Assembly: GCA_964641715.1 (NCBI GenBank)
Contig: CAZXMB010000014.1
Location: forward strand, 1 to 25,882
Origin: CAZXMB01 sp964641715
Lineage (GTDB): Bacteria; Desulfobacterota; BSN033; UBA1163
Reading direction: 5' to 3'
Length of the DNA stretch: 25,882 nucleotides
Shown: in pieces, positions 15,689-22,941 of the stretch
Layout: every line of letters starts with the position of its first letter
Position numbering within the stretch: position 1 is the first letter of the stretch
The notes under the pieces: generated by a model
The model's database searches: none
What the model saw: only the letters and a program-made list of their open reading frames with translations
What the model was told of the DNA's origin: nothing
Translations under genes and position numbers: made by a program

Positions 15689-16270
15689 TCAGGAAGGGTT
15701 GCCTTTGAGACCGATCTGTTCCGCCACTTCCTGCATCCCTCTGATCGTATCCTCAATCAGTTCGTCCAGCCCGATCTGGAGCATCTGTGCCCCTTTTTCG
15801 ATGAGGGAGCGGTCCACTCCGGCAGCAAATCTTTTATCCTTCCATTTGTTCTTTACGGATTTGACCCCGACATCGAGAACACTTTTTGAGGGACGGACGA
15901 GGGCGGTCGTCACGACGAGCCCCGTAAGTTCATCTATCGTATAAAGGTACTTTTCCAGATCGGTCCGGGGGGTGACCTCCGAGCAGATCCCCCATCCATG
16001 GGAGACCGCCGCCCGGATATATTCCTCAGGCCATCCCTGTTCCCTGAGGATCTCTCCGGTTTTGGAGCAGTGCTGGTCGGGAAACTTTTCGTAGTCAAGG
16101 TCGTGGATGAGACCGATGATCCCCCATTTCTCCTCATCCTCACCCCTTTTCTTCGCAAGATAGCGCATCACCCCTTCGACTGCGTAGGCATGCTTTCGTA
16201 AACTGTCGCTTCCATTATATTGGTGAAGAAGTTCCAGGGCCTCCTGCCGGGTCGGTATCTTTTCTCCCAT
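15689..16270 (-). CDS. HD-domain protein (putative metal-dependent phosphohydrolase)
   Basis: A 193-residue HD-superfamily protein. Metal ligands are H27 (LRKHAYAVEG), H56-D57 (GLIHDLDYE), H91 (AVSHGWG) and D113 (YTIDELTG), with spacing like small HDIG-type proteins. These hydrolyse phosphate esters or nucleotides, but no substrate can be named. It lacks RelA/SpoT, GGDEF or other partner domains. A strong AGGAGG precedes the ATG. The gene converges on the nitroreductase gene (61-bp gap) and is divergent from the HtrA-like gene. Confidence 0.88.
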   Translation of the reverse strand: MGEKIPTRQEALELLHQYNGSDSLRKHAYAVEGVMRYLAKKRGEDEEKWGIIGLIHDLDYEKFPDQHCSKTGEILREQGWPEEYIRAAVSHGWGICSEVTPRTDLEKYLYTIDELTGLVVTTALVRPSKSVLDVGVKSVKNKWKDKRFAAGVDRSLIEKGAQMLQIGLDELIEDTIRGMQEVAEQIGLKGNPS

Positions 16271-16336
16271 TTTTATTCCTCCTCTGCATCCTTCTTTATC
16301 ATGCCGATACGGTTCGGGTCAAGTGGTTTGAGGGAC

Positions 16337-16365
16337 TTGCCAATAGGACCAATGCCTTGTATCAT
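16337..16365 (+). promoter_or_regulatory. Sigma-70-type promoter for the HtrA-like gene
   Basis: TTGCCA (16337-16342; 5 of 6 matches) and TATCAT (16360-16365; 5 of 6) are separated by exactly 17 bp. The ATG of the HtrA-like gene follows 64 bp after the -10, with GGAGGT 6 bp before it. On the other strand a weaker TTGACC (16318-16323) and GATAAA pair with 16-bp spacing could serve the HD-domain gene, giving back-to-back promoters. Confidence 0.6.
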
Positions 16366-16429
16366 GAATAAAAGAGGTAGAAGAGTGTTCGGGGCCCCTT
16401 TTTCCCATATTTAGAACCGGAGGTGTCCG

Positions 16430-17422
16430 ATGAAAAGATATACCCTTTTGGCAATAACCATCCTGATGGTATTGGCCTTCAGCCCGTCTCTTGGTGCGGA
16501 TCAGGAGGCAAAAGAGATCCTTCAGGCCGTGGTAAAGGTGAAAGCGACCATTCCAAAAGAGGCGCATTCAGCGAGGACCCTTGGTACGGAGAGAGAAGGA
16601 AGCGGAGTGGTCATCGATCAGAAGGGTCATATTCTTACGGTGGGCTATCTGATCATTGAGGCTGAGCGCATTGAGGTCATCGGGCCTGAAGACAAACCCA
16701 TAAGCGCCACCTTTGTGGGTTACGATCATGCCACTGGGTTTGGTCTCTTGAGGACGGAGAAACCTCTCTCCGTCAAGCCCATGAAGTTCGGCCAATCATC
16801 AAAGGTGAAAGAGGGAGAGCCTGTTTTGGTCGCGGGTTACGGAGGGGAAGAAGCGGTTCAGGCAGTCCGGATCATCAGCAAAAAAGAGTTTGCGGGTTAC
16901 TGGGAATATCTTCTTGAGGAGGCGTTCTATACGGCTCCGGCCTATGCCAATTTTGGTGGTGCCGCACTGATTGATCGAGAGGGTCAACTCGTTGGGATCG
17001 GGTCTCTCTTCAGTCAGGTCACCATTCTCGGGTTCGGGTCCATACCCTGCAATATCTTCGTCCCCATTGATCTCCTCCCGCCGATCCTCAATGACCTGAT
17101 CACAAAAGGACGATCTCAAAAGCCACCCAGACCCTGGCTGGGAATCAACGTGGAAGAAGCCCACGGCCGTGTCTTCGTCACCCGGGTCACCTCAGAGGGC
17201 CCTGCGGAAAAGGCAGGTCTGAAATCAGGAGACCTTGTATTGGCTGTGAAAGGGGAGGAGGTGAAAGGATTGGCCGATCTTTACCGGAGGATCTGGGCCC
17301 TTGGACAGGCAGGAGTGGATGTTCCCCTGACCCTGCTTCAGGGGATGGAGATCCGGGAACTCGCCATCCGTTCCTCCGACCGTTATCAATTTCTCAGGCT
17401 CGCCCCGAAGAAGATCTTATAA
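16430..17422 (+). CDS. HtrA/DegP-family periplasmic PDZ protein lacking the catalytic triad
   Basis: A 330-residue exported protein: signal peptide 1-23 (cleavage after SLGA is plausible), trypsin-like beta-barrel about 30-215, one PDZ domain about 232-310. The fold markers GSGVVIDQKGHILT (57-70) and GGAALIDREGQLVGI (176-190) are clear. All three active-site positions are changed: the His of 'NNHVV' is Y73, the Asp of 'DLAVL' is G103, and the Ser of 'GNSGGP' is F175. It should therefore not be a protease; a chaperone, scaffold or peptide-sensing role through the PDZ domain is more likely. The frame is intact with a strong GGAGGT ribosome site, so it is a maintained gene and not a decaying one. 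Confidence 0.88.
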   Translation: MKRYTLLAITILMVLAFSPSLGADQEAKEILQAVVKVKATIPKEAHSARTLGTEREGSGVVIDQKGHILTVGYLIIEAERIEVIGPEDKPISATFVGYDHATGFGLLRTEKPLSVKPMKFGQSSKVKEGEPVLVAGYGGEEAVQAVRIISKKEFAGYWEYLLEEAFYTAPAYANFGGAALIDREGQLVGIGSLFSQVTILGFGSIPCNIFVPIDLLPPILNDLITKGRSQKPPRPWLGINVEEAHGRVFVTRVTSEGPAEKAGLKSGDLVLAVKGEEVKGLADLYRRIWALGQAGVDVPLTLLQGMEIRELAIRSSDRYQFLRLAPKKIL

Positions 17423-17455
17423 GGGGGCACCTGCGTTTCCCTTCCGCCCCCTCTT
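17422..17455 (+). terminator. Possible terminator between the HtrA-like gene and the convergent mini-protein gene
   Basis: The 7-bp inverted repeat AGGGGGC (17422-17428) and GCCCCCT (17446-17452) with a 17-nt loop lies exactly between two convergent genes. The following tract (TCTTCCC) is a poor U-run, so termination efficiency is doubtful. Confidence 0.35.
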
Positions 17456-17457
17456 CC

Positions 17458-17640
17458 CTATAAGGCAAGCAGGGCGAGAAAGGAATGGAGGCTTGCACTG
17501 ATCAAAAGGGTGACTCCGGTTTTCCGGTGAGTTCCGAAAGGTACCCTGATCCATCGAAGTCCTGTGCTTATCTGAAACAGGATCAACAGGAAGTTGAGAA
17601 TGCCGAGGAGCAGGATGATGCGTATTCCTCCTATATTCAC
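17458..17640 (-). CDS. Two-helix mini membrane protein with paired histidines
   Basis: A 60-residue protein with two hydrophobic helices (about 7-25 and 41-60) joined by a basic loop (RWIRVPFGTHRKTG). I do not recognise a named family. H38 and H52 are 14 positions apart, bracketing the second helix, the same spacing as paired haem ligands within one helix of b-type cytochromes; a HRKTG-then-LH pattern also occurs in larger haem membrane families. This is suggestive only. The GTG start is supported by AAGGAG 8 bp upstream. It lies 50 bp downstream of the SOR-like gene on the same strand, so the two are probably one operon. Confidence 0.65.
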   Translation of the reverse strand: MNIGGIRIILLLGILNFLLILFQISTGLRWIRVPFGTHRKTGVTLLISASLHSFLALLAL

Positions 17641-17690
17641 TTGCGGACTCCTTCTTGAGGTTTATGAAATATTCGTGATTTAAGGCTCAT

Positions 17691-18068
17691 TTATTCTTTC
17701 ACAGAAATCCTGACGGTTGCCGGTCCCGCGCTTCCATGAATATTGCAATGCGCTTCAGCAGTGACCTCCAGGTCTTCAAGGGCTGTAGTCTTGACCTCTT
17801 TGGTGAAAACCTCCGCCTCAGGCCTTTGACCTGAAGAATAATCCCACCTGGTGATTTCCTTTCCGTTGGCCATCACCCGCAACCATTTGGTATAGTGAAT
17901 GAAGCTGTTCCCCCTGTGCGTGACGGTTACCCGAATCGTCACCTCCGAGCCCTTTTGAACGGTCCCGGGAGCCTCAATGGAAGTGGATGCCTTACTGGCA
18001 AAGGCAGGCCGGGTATAAAGAGAAAGACCTCCTAAAACCATCAGATAGCAGAATCTCCTCCTGTTCAT
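17691..18068 (-). CDS. Exported superoxide-reductase-like (SORL / desulfoferrodoxin-family) protein
   Basis: A 125-residue protein. The N-terminus NRRRFCYLM fits a twin-arginine (Tat) signal, followed by a hydrophobic stretch and a likely cut after PAFA (residue 24). The mature part has the immunoglobulin-like SORL pattern: H51-x2-N54-x3-H58-x3-W62 and C108-x2-H111 (HCNIHG), matching most iron ligands of superoxide reductase. The extra ligand histidine of the EKHxP motif is missing, so activity is uncertain; a related thiosulfate-carrier (SoxZ-like) or electron-transfer role is an alternative. Start at 18068 because GGGAGG lies 8 bp upstream; an in-frame start at 18140 would put 24 residues before the Tat motif. 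It leads a two-gene unit with the mini membrane protein. Confidence 0.78.
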   Translation of the reverse strand: MNRRRFCYLMVLGGLSLYTRPAFASKASTSIEAPGTVQKGSEVTIRVTVTHRGNSFIHYTKWLRVMANGKEITRWDYSSGQRPEAEVFTKEVKTTALEDLEVTAEAHCNIHGSAGPATVRISVKE

Positions 18069-18096
18069 ATAAATGCCTCCCTGTTCATTTTTTCCC

Positions 18097-18124
18097 ATTT
18101 TAACCCATCCTCTTTTAGATGCAA
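18097..18124 (-). promoter_or_regulatory. Candidate promoter for the SOR-like gene
   Basis: On the minus strand TTGCAT (18119-18124) and TAAAAT (18097-18102; 5 of 6 matches) are 16 bp apart, 28 bp before the chosen start. The -35 is weak (3 of 6). Confidence 0.4.
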
Positions 18125-18150
18125 ATAGGGAAGGGGCCATTGAAATTCCG

Positions 18151-18179
18151 TTGACATGGGTTGAGGATTCATTTACTCT
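18151..18179 (+). promoter_or_regulatory. Candidate promoter for the SDR gene
   Basis: A perfect TTGACA (18151-18156) is followed after 17 bp by TACTCT (18174-18179; 3 of 6). The SDR start lies 165 bp further on. A TATAAA at 18313-18318, closer to the gene, has no good -35. The remainder of the 276-bp divergent gap (18069-18344) shows no gene. Confidence 0.3.
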
Positions 18180-18344
18180 GGATAACCAGCATTGTTCCTG
18201 GTGCTCCTGATTTCAATAAACCCTGGGTCGGGAAGAGGGAGGGATGAAGGAATGAGGGCCAGGGCGAAAGGCATAAAGATGCATTGTGAACTTTCCGGAG
18301 AAAAATGGAAGATATAAAATTGTAGGAACAAAAGGAGGAAAGAG

Positions 18345-19199
18345 ATGGAGCGGAGAGGAAAAGCGCTGGTTACAGGGGCAAGCAGTGGAATAGGCAGGGA
18401 GACGGTCCTCCGGCTGGTAAAGGAGGGTTTTGAGGTGATCGCAGCCGCGAGAAGAAAGGAACGCCTTGATGAGCTTGCGGAGCGGAATCCCAATATCCAC
18501 CCGAGACCGGTTGACCTTTCGGATTCAGGGGGATTGGAGAATTTCTGCAATGAACTTTTGCACTCTTCTGATCCGGTGACTGTCCTGGTCAACAGTGCGG
18601 GTTTCAGCCTCCGGGGAGTGATTGAGGATGTTTCGCTTTCAGCCGTAAGGAGCCTCTTTGAGGTCAATCTTTTCGCCCTCATCCGGATCACTCAGGCCTG
18701 TCTGCCGGGGATGCGCCGTCTGAGAAAAGGGACGATCGTCAATCTCAGCTCGATCGTGGGAAAGTTTCCATTTCCCACAAGCGGTCCTTATTCTGCCACC
18801 AAGCATGCCGTGGAGGCGATCAGCGATGCCCTCCGTCACGAGGTCCGGCCCTTCGGGATTCGGGTGGTGACGGTTCGTCCGGGAGTGATCGGTACGGAGT
18901 TTAATGAGAAGGCCAATCAGCTGACCGGGGACCTCCTTGCCAGAACAGATCCCGATTACAAACCGGTTTATCAGACCTATGGGGCAGGGATGGGAAAATT
19001 GTTCTCCAATGTATCCATCCCCGGGCCCGAATTGATCGCCGATCTCATTGTCAAGGCGGTCCTTACCGATTCTCCTAAAGCCGTCTATGCGGCAGGTCCT
19101 TTTGTGAAAGAACTTTTAGGGGAGCGGTTTCGACTCGATGATGAGGGTTTCTTTGAGTTTATGGGCGAAAAAACAGGCCTGAAAGCCTTGAAGGTATAA
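18345..19199 (+). CDS. Short-chain dehydrogenase/reductase (SDR)
   Basis: A 284-residue classical-type SDR. The nucleotide-binding TGASSGIG is at 10-17, with R36/R37 after the second strand (AAARRKER) favouring NADP(H). NSAG is at 83-86. The catalytic residues are N108, S136, Y149 and K153 (SGPYSATKHAVEA). The PG motif after strand 6 (VRPGVIGTEF) is also in place. The substrate is unknown; the sequence resembles general 'oxidoreductase' SDRs that act on ketones or acyl intermediates. A strong AAAGGAGG precedes the ATG. The gene stands alone, facing the livF end with a 49-bp gap. Confidence 0.9.
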   Translation: MERRGKALVTGASSGIGRETVLRLVKEGFEVIAAARRKERLDELAERNPNIHPRPVDLSDSGGLENFCNELLHSSDPVTVLVNSAGFSLRGVIEDVSLSAVRSLFEVNLFALIRITQACLPGMRRLRKGTIVNLSSIVGKFPFPTSGPYSATKHAVEAISDALRHEVRPFGIRVVTVRPGVIGTEFNEKANQLTGDLLARTDPDYKPVYQTYGAGMGKLFSNVSIPGPELIADLIVKAVLTDSPKAVYAAGPFVKELLGERFRLDDEGFFEFMGEKTGLKALKV

Positions 19200-19248
19200 T
19201 CCCCCTTTTCAATATGAGAGGAAGGACGAGCAGGGGAAATTTAAAGGG

Positions 19249-19953
19249 CTATATACTGACAAGATCTCTGATCTCCTGGCTTTCGAGGAGGGTGGAGGAG
19301 GGCCCCTCTTTGACCAGGCGCCCGTTTTTAATGACATACCCTCGGTGGGAGAAGGAGAGCGCGAGGGAGACTTCCTGTTCCACGATCAGGAGGGTGAGCC
19401 CTTTTTGGTTCATCTCCTTAAAGGTCTGAAAGATCCCTTCCGTAAAGATGGGGGCAAGACCCAGGGAAGGTTCATCGAGCATCAGTAATTTTGGTTTACC
19501 CATCAATGCCCTTCCGATGGCTAACATCTGCTGTTCCCCTCCGCTCAGTGTACCCGCCCTCTGGTTTCTTCTCTCTTTGAGTTTCGGAAAAAGTCCGTAA
19601 ACCCATTCCAGATGCTCATGGATCTTCGCATTCGATTCTTTCTTTTTATAGGTCCCCATCATCATGTTATCGAGGACAGAGAGGGTTGGAAAGATGTGGC
19701 GCCCCTGGGGGACGTGAAGCAACCCTCTCCCGACGATCTGGTAGGGTTGAAAATTGGTGATATCCTCCCCTTCAAAGAAGATTCTCCCCTCTGTGGTTTC
19801 GAGGATTCCCGAGAGGGTGAGAAGCAGGGTCGTCTTCCCCGCCCTGTTTGGACCGATGAGGCTCACGACCTCTTCCGGTTTGATCTCGAGAGAAATTTCT
19901 TTGAGGGCAGGAAGGGGACCGTAATGGACAGTCAGTTTCCTGATCTTAAGCAT
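19249..19953 (-). CDS. livF: Branched-chain amino-acid-type ABC transporter ATPase LivF
   Basis: Cytoplasmic ATPase of 234 residues, the usual LivF length. Walker A reads GPNRAGKT at 34-41, with R37 where Gly is normal (one base change, GGG to AGG). The signature LSGGE (136-140) is canonical. Walker B with catalytic E161 is LLMLDEP. The switch residue is Gln (VEQ, 191-193), as is normal in LivF. Its start overlaps the livG stop by 8 bp (ATGCTTAA), so translation is coupled. It is the last gene of the importer. The substrate may be branched-chain amino acids, but Liv-type systems also carry amides, urea or aromatic acids. Confidence 0.92.
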   Translation of the reverse strand: MLKIRKLTVHYGPLPALKEISLEIKPEEVVSLIGPNRAGKTTLLLTLSGILETTEGRIFFEGEDITNFQPYQIVGRGLLHVPQGRHIFPTLSVLDNMMMGTYKKKESNAKIHEHLEWVYGLFPKLKERRNQRAGTLSGGEQQMLAIGRALMGKPKLLMLDEPSLGLAPIFTEGIFQTFKEMNQKGLTLLIVEQEVSLALSFSHRGYVIKNGRLVKEGPSSTLLESQEIRDLVSI

Positions 19954-20716
19954 CTCCCTTTTTGCCTTTCAGATAGGCCTCGATCACCCGGAGATCCCCC
20001 TTCACCTGATCCGGAGTTCCCTGGGCAATGAGTTCACCATTGCCGAGCACGGCGATCTCGTCTGCGATCTCCATCACCATCCCCATATGATGTTCGATCA
20101 ATAAGATGGTCATCCCTTTGCTTCTGAGTTGTTTCAGCCTTTCAGCCAGTTCTTTTGTCTCTCCGTAGGTGAGGCCAGCCGCAGGTTCATCAAGAAGCAG
20201 GAGCCGGGGTTTGGTGGCAAGGGCCCGTCCTATCTCAAGGATCCTCTGTTCACTGTAGGAGATCTGGGAGGCAAACCATTTCCATCTTCCGAAGAGGCCG
20301 AGAAATTCCAGGATCTCTTTTGCCTTTTTCATGGCCTCCTCTTCTTCTTTTTTCACCCGGGGGAGCCAGAGGCCACAGGAGATGACCCCTCCCTTTAATT
20401 GAGTGTGCATGGCCGTCATCACATTCTCCACCACGGTCATATTGCCCCAGACCTGAAGGGTTTGGAAGGTCCTCCCGATGCCCAAAAGGGAGATCTCATG
20501 GGGTTGCAGTGAAGTGATCTCCTTATCCTCCAGGTAGATCCTTCCTGAATCAGGCCTCTCCATTCCTGTAATGAGATGGAAGAGGGTGCTCTTTCCCGCA
20601 CCATTGGGTCCCATCAGTCCTTTGATCGTCCCTTTCCGCACCCCGAGGGAGATACGATCAAGTGCCCTGACCCCATCATAGGTCTTTGTGATCTCTTCAA
20701 TTGCGAGAAAAGCCAT
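19946..20716 (-). CDS. livG: Branched-chain amino-acid-type ABC transporter ATPase LivG
   Basis: Cytoplasmic ATPase of 256 residues. Walker A GPNGAGKS (36-43) is canonical, Walker B is LLLLDEP with E177, and the switch histidine is in LLIEHHM. The signature is ISYSE at 152-156; LivG proteins normally read LSYGQ or LSYGD, so the key glycine is Ser155. The longer C-terminal domain with VIEAYLKG at the end is a LivG trait. The ATG at 20716 is chosen because it overlaps the livM stop as TGATG; an in-frame start at 20755 would lie inside livM. Confidence 0.92.
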   Translation of the reverse strand: MAFLAIEEITKTYDGVRALDRISLGVRKGTIKGLMGPNGAGKSTLFHLITGMERPDSGRIYLEDKEITSLQPHEISLLGIGRTFQTLQVWGNMTVVENVMTAMHTQLKGGVISCGLWLPRVKKEEEEAMKKAKEILEFLGLFGRWKWFASQISYSEQRILEIGRALATKPRLLLLDEPAAGLTYGETKELAERLKQLRSKGMTILLIEHHMGMVMEIADEIAVLGNGELIAQGTPDQVKGDLRVIEAYLKGKKGDA

Positions 20717-21798
20717 CAGACATCCACCCTTTCCCTTCTCTTCTTTCTTCCCCAATAGCTGATCAGGTAGATCAATCTCACCCTCAGACGGGTCCCGATC
20801 CCATCGGGAAAGAAGACCAGGAGAAGGATGAGAATCACTCCGTAAAGGGGGAGGCTATATTCCTGATATTTTGCAAGGGCATCGATGAGGCAGGTGAGAA
20901 TGACCGCCCCGGCGATCGGACCATAAAGATTGCCCATCCCACCGAGGATGACCATCATCACGATGAGAACGGAGAGGTTCAAGCTGAAGGTTTCGGGATT
21001 GGCAATGGACATCACGCAGGCGAAGAGAGACCCTGCCAATCCGGCAAAGAAAGCACCGATGACAAAAACCCTCACTTTGATCTGAGAGACGTGGATCCCG
21101 ACCGAAGAAGCCGCATCTTCACTGGTGGCCACCGCCAAAAAGGCCCGCCCCATCTTTGAGCGGATCAGATTTTTGGAGAAGAGGACCAATCCCGCAAGAA
21201 CGATCCAGATGAGGTAATACTGCTTGAGATAGGTGTCAAAGACGAATCCGGCGAAAGAGAACCACGGAATGCCAGAGATGCCGATCACCCCGCCTGTCAG
21301 GCCGGCCGATTCCCTGACGATCACCAGAAAGATTTCACCAAATCCAAGGGTCGCCAGAGCCAGGAAAAAACCTTTCAGTTTGAGGAGGGGCTTTCCAATC
21401 AGATAGGCGAAGAGAGAGGCGGCTATGCCTGAAGCCCAAAAGGCAGCGAGGGGAGGGAGGCCATGTTGAGTGGTGAGAATCGCTGTGGTATAGGTTCCGA
21501 TTCCGAAGAAGGCAGCATGCCCCAGAGAGATCTGACCTGCATAGCCGAGGAAAAGGCTTAACCCGAGAGCGAGAATGGCGTGGATCCCCGCAAGGATCAT
21601 GAGATGATGGACATGAAGATCTGACCAGATCAAAGGAAGCAGAAGAATGACCAGGAAATAAAAAAGGTCCCTTTTTCTGAGCCGGTACTCCTTCCGGTAA
21701 TGGAGCTGTGGGTCGGGAAGAATCAGGGAGAGGAGCCACAGGGCTACGGAATAAAGGATCTCTCTTTTTCTAAATTCTTTATGGACCGGATCTACCAT
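20716..21798 (-). CDS. livM: Branched-chain amino-acid-type ABC transporter permease LivM
   Basis: Inner-membrane permease of 360 residues with about ten hydrophobic helices. The family core begins near residue 65 (HHLMILAGIHAILALGLSLFLGYAGQISLGHAAFFGIG), a clear LivM hallmark. The cytoplasmic coupling loop is SKMGRAFLAVATSEDAASSVGI. About 60 residues precede the core and include an extra hydrophobic stretch (ILYSVALWLLSLIL). The start overlaps the livH stop by 7 bp, which supports it. It pairs with LivH to form the channel. Confidence 0.92.
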   Translation of the reverse strand: MVDPVHKEFRKREILYSVALWLLSLILPDPQLHYRKEYRLRKRDLFYFLVILLLPLIWSDLHVHHLMILAGIHAILALGLSLFLGYAGQISLGHAAFFGIGTYTTAILTTQHGLPPLAAFWASGIAASLFAYLIGKPLLKLKGFFLALATLGFGEIFLVIVRESAGLTGGVIGISGIPWFSFAGFVFDTYLKQYYLIWIVLAGLVLFSKNLIRSKMGRAFLAVATSEDAASSVGIHVSQIKVRVFVIGAFFAGLAGSLFACVMSIANPETFSLNLSVLIVMMVILGGMGNLYGPIAGAVILTCLIDALAKYQEYSLPLYGVILILLLVFFPDGIGTRLRVRLIYLISYWGRKKRRERVDV

Positions 21799-22682
21799 CG
21801 CCTGCTATCGATAAAAGGTGAACCCAGGATCCCTTTCGGCCTGAAATAGAGGATCAGGAGTAAAATGACAAACGCCACTCCATCCTTATAACCGGAAGGG
21901 ATGAAAGCCACGCTCAGGGATTCCACCACTCCGAGGACGAACCCACCGAGGATGGCCCCCCCATACTTTCCCCATCCTCCAAGGACGGCCGAGATAAACC
22001 CCTTCAATCCCATCAGGATTCCGGAATGATAACTGACATAGAAGATAGGTGTAATGAATATTCCCGCTATGGAACCGATTCCTGCACTTACCCCGAAAGC
22101 CAGAAAGGTCATGAGATTTCTCGAAATACCGCAAAGATCCGCACCGAGAGGATCGGTTGAACTGGCTTCCATTGCCTTTCCGAGATGGGTCCGGTGCGAA
22201 AGAAGATAGAGGGAAATGAGGACCAGAAAAGTGATTCCAAGGACATAGAGGCTCTGGGGCGAAACATAGAACTTCCCTATTTCAAGAGGAGTCTTTCCCA
22301 TGAAAGGAGGCAGGGCCTTTGGCAGGGTACCGAACAGCAGAGCACTTGAACTGCTCAAAAAGAGGGAGGCTCCCAGGGTCGCGATGAGGAGAATGGGAAG
22401 AGAGGCCTTTCTGAGCGGATAGATGACGAGAAGATGGAGAAGAAATCCGATCAGGACAACAACCAGAAGGGCGAACAGGGCGGAGAGGGGATAGGGGAGG
22501 CGGCCCCCTTTGAGAAAGAAGAAGGTGAGCATTCCTCCCAACATGACAAACTCACCCTGGGCGAAGTTGATGATCTGTGAGGCTCTTGCAATGGTGACAA
22601 AGCCTAATGCGACAAGGGCGTAAATGGCTCCGAAGGTGATTCCGGAAATAAGGAATTGAGGGATGGTAGCCCAGAGGTCCAT
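21792..22682 (-). CDS. livH: Branched-chain amino-acid-type ABC transporter permease LivH
   Basis: Inner-membrane permease of 296 residues with about eight hydrophobic helices. The N-terminus (ISGITFGAIYALVALGFV) and INFAQGEFVMLGG near 38-50 are LivH hallmarks. The coupling loop appears as THLGKAMEASSTDPLGADLCGI. The family C-terminal FKGFISAVLGGWG-like stretch reads LKGFISAVLGGWGKYGGAILGG. It is the first gene after the gap that separates the binding protein from the rest of the importer, and no strong ribosome site is visible upstream. Confidence 0.92.
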   Translation of the reverse strand: MDLWATIPQFLISGITFGAIYALVALGFVTIARASQIINFAQGEFVMLGGMLTFFFLKGGRLPYPLSALFALLVVVLIGFLLHLLVIYPLRKASLPILLIATLGASLFLSSSSALLFGTLPKALPPFMGKTPLEIGKFYVSPQSLYVLGITFLVLISLYLLSHRTHLGKAMEASSTDPLGADLCGISRNLMTFLAFGVSAGIGSIAGIFITPIFYVSYHSGILMGLKGFISAVLGGWGKYGGAILGGFVLGVVESLSVAFIPSGYKDGVAFVILLLILYFRPKGILGSPFIDSRRW

Positions 22683-22704
22683 GAGATTTAATAGGAACGC
22701 AATA

Positions 22705-22825
22705 TACCAATAACCAAATTACAATAACCAAATAAATTCCAAATTCCAATAACCAAAAAACAGTATGTTTGGGAAATTGGTTATTGGTTATTGTTTGGTG
22801 TTTGGGATTTGGTGTTTGGTTATTG
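22705..22825. repeat. Long imperfect inverted repeat of 'CCAATAACCAA' words between binding-protein gene and livH
   Basis: The left half is built of CAATAACCAAAT/ATTCCAAATT words and the right half of their complements (TTGGTTATTGG, TTTGGTGTTTGGG). The innermost arms CCAATAACCAA (22746-22756) and TTGGTTATTGG (22777-22787) match perfectly over 11 bp around a 20-nt loop, with looser pairing outward. RNA from either strand could fold into one long hairpin. The word style matches the repeats in the peptide-importer gaps. Confidence 0.65.
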
Positions 22826-22862
22826 TCATATTATCTAATACGTTTGTATCAGTCTGGAGTCC

Positions 22863-22908
22863 AATAATAAAATTAAAGGGGTGTATCCATTAAGGCCATC
22901 CACCCCTT
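22863..22908 (-). terminator. Intrinsic terminator after the Liv binding-protein gene
   Basis: On the minus strand the stem AAGGGGTG/CACCCCTT (22901-22908 with 22876-22883) encloses a 17-nt loop and is followed by AATTTTATTATT. It lies 34 bp after the stop of the binding-protein gene and before livH. Partial termination here would give more binding protein than permease, a common arrangement for importers. Confidence 0.6.
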
Positions 22909-22941
22909 CAATTTACCCCTATTTCCTTCTCTCTTCAACCT

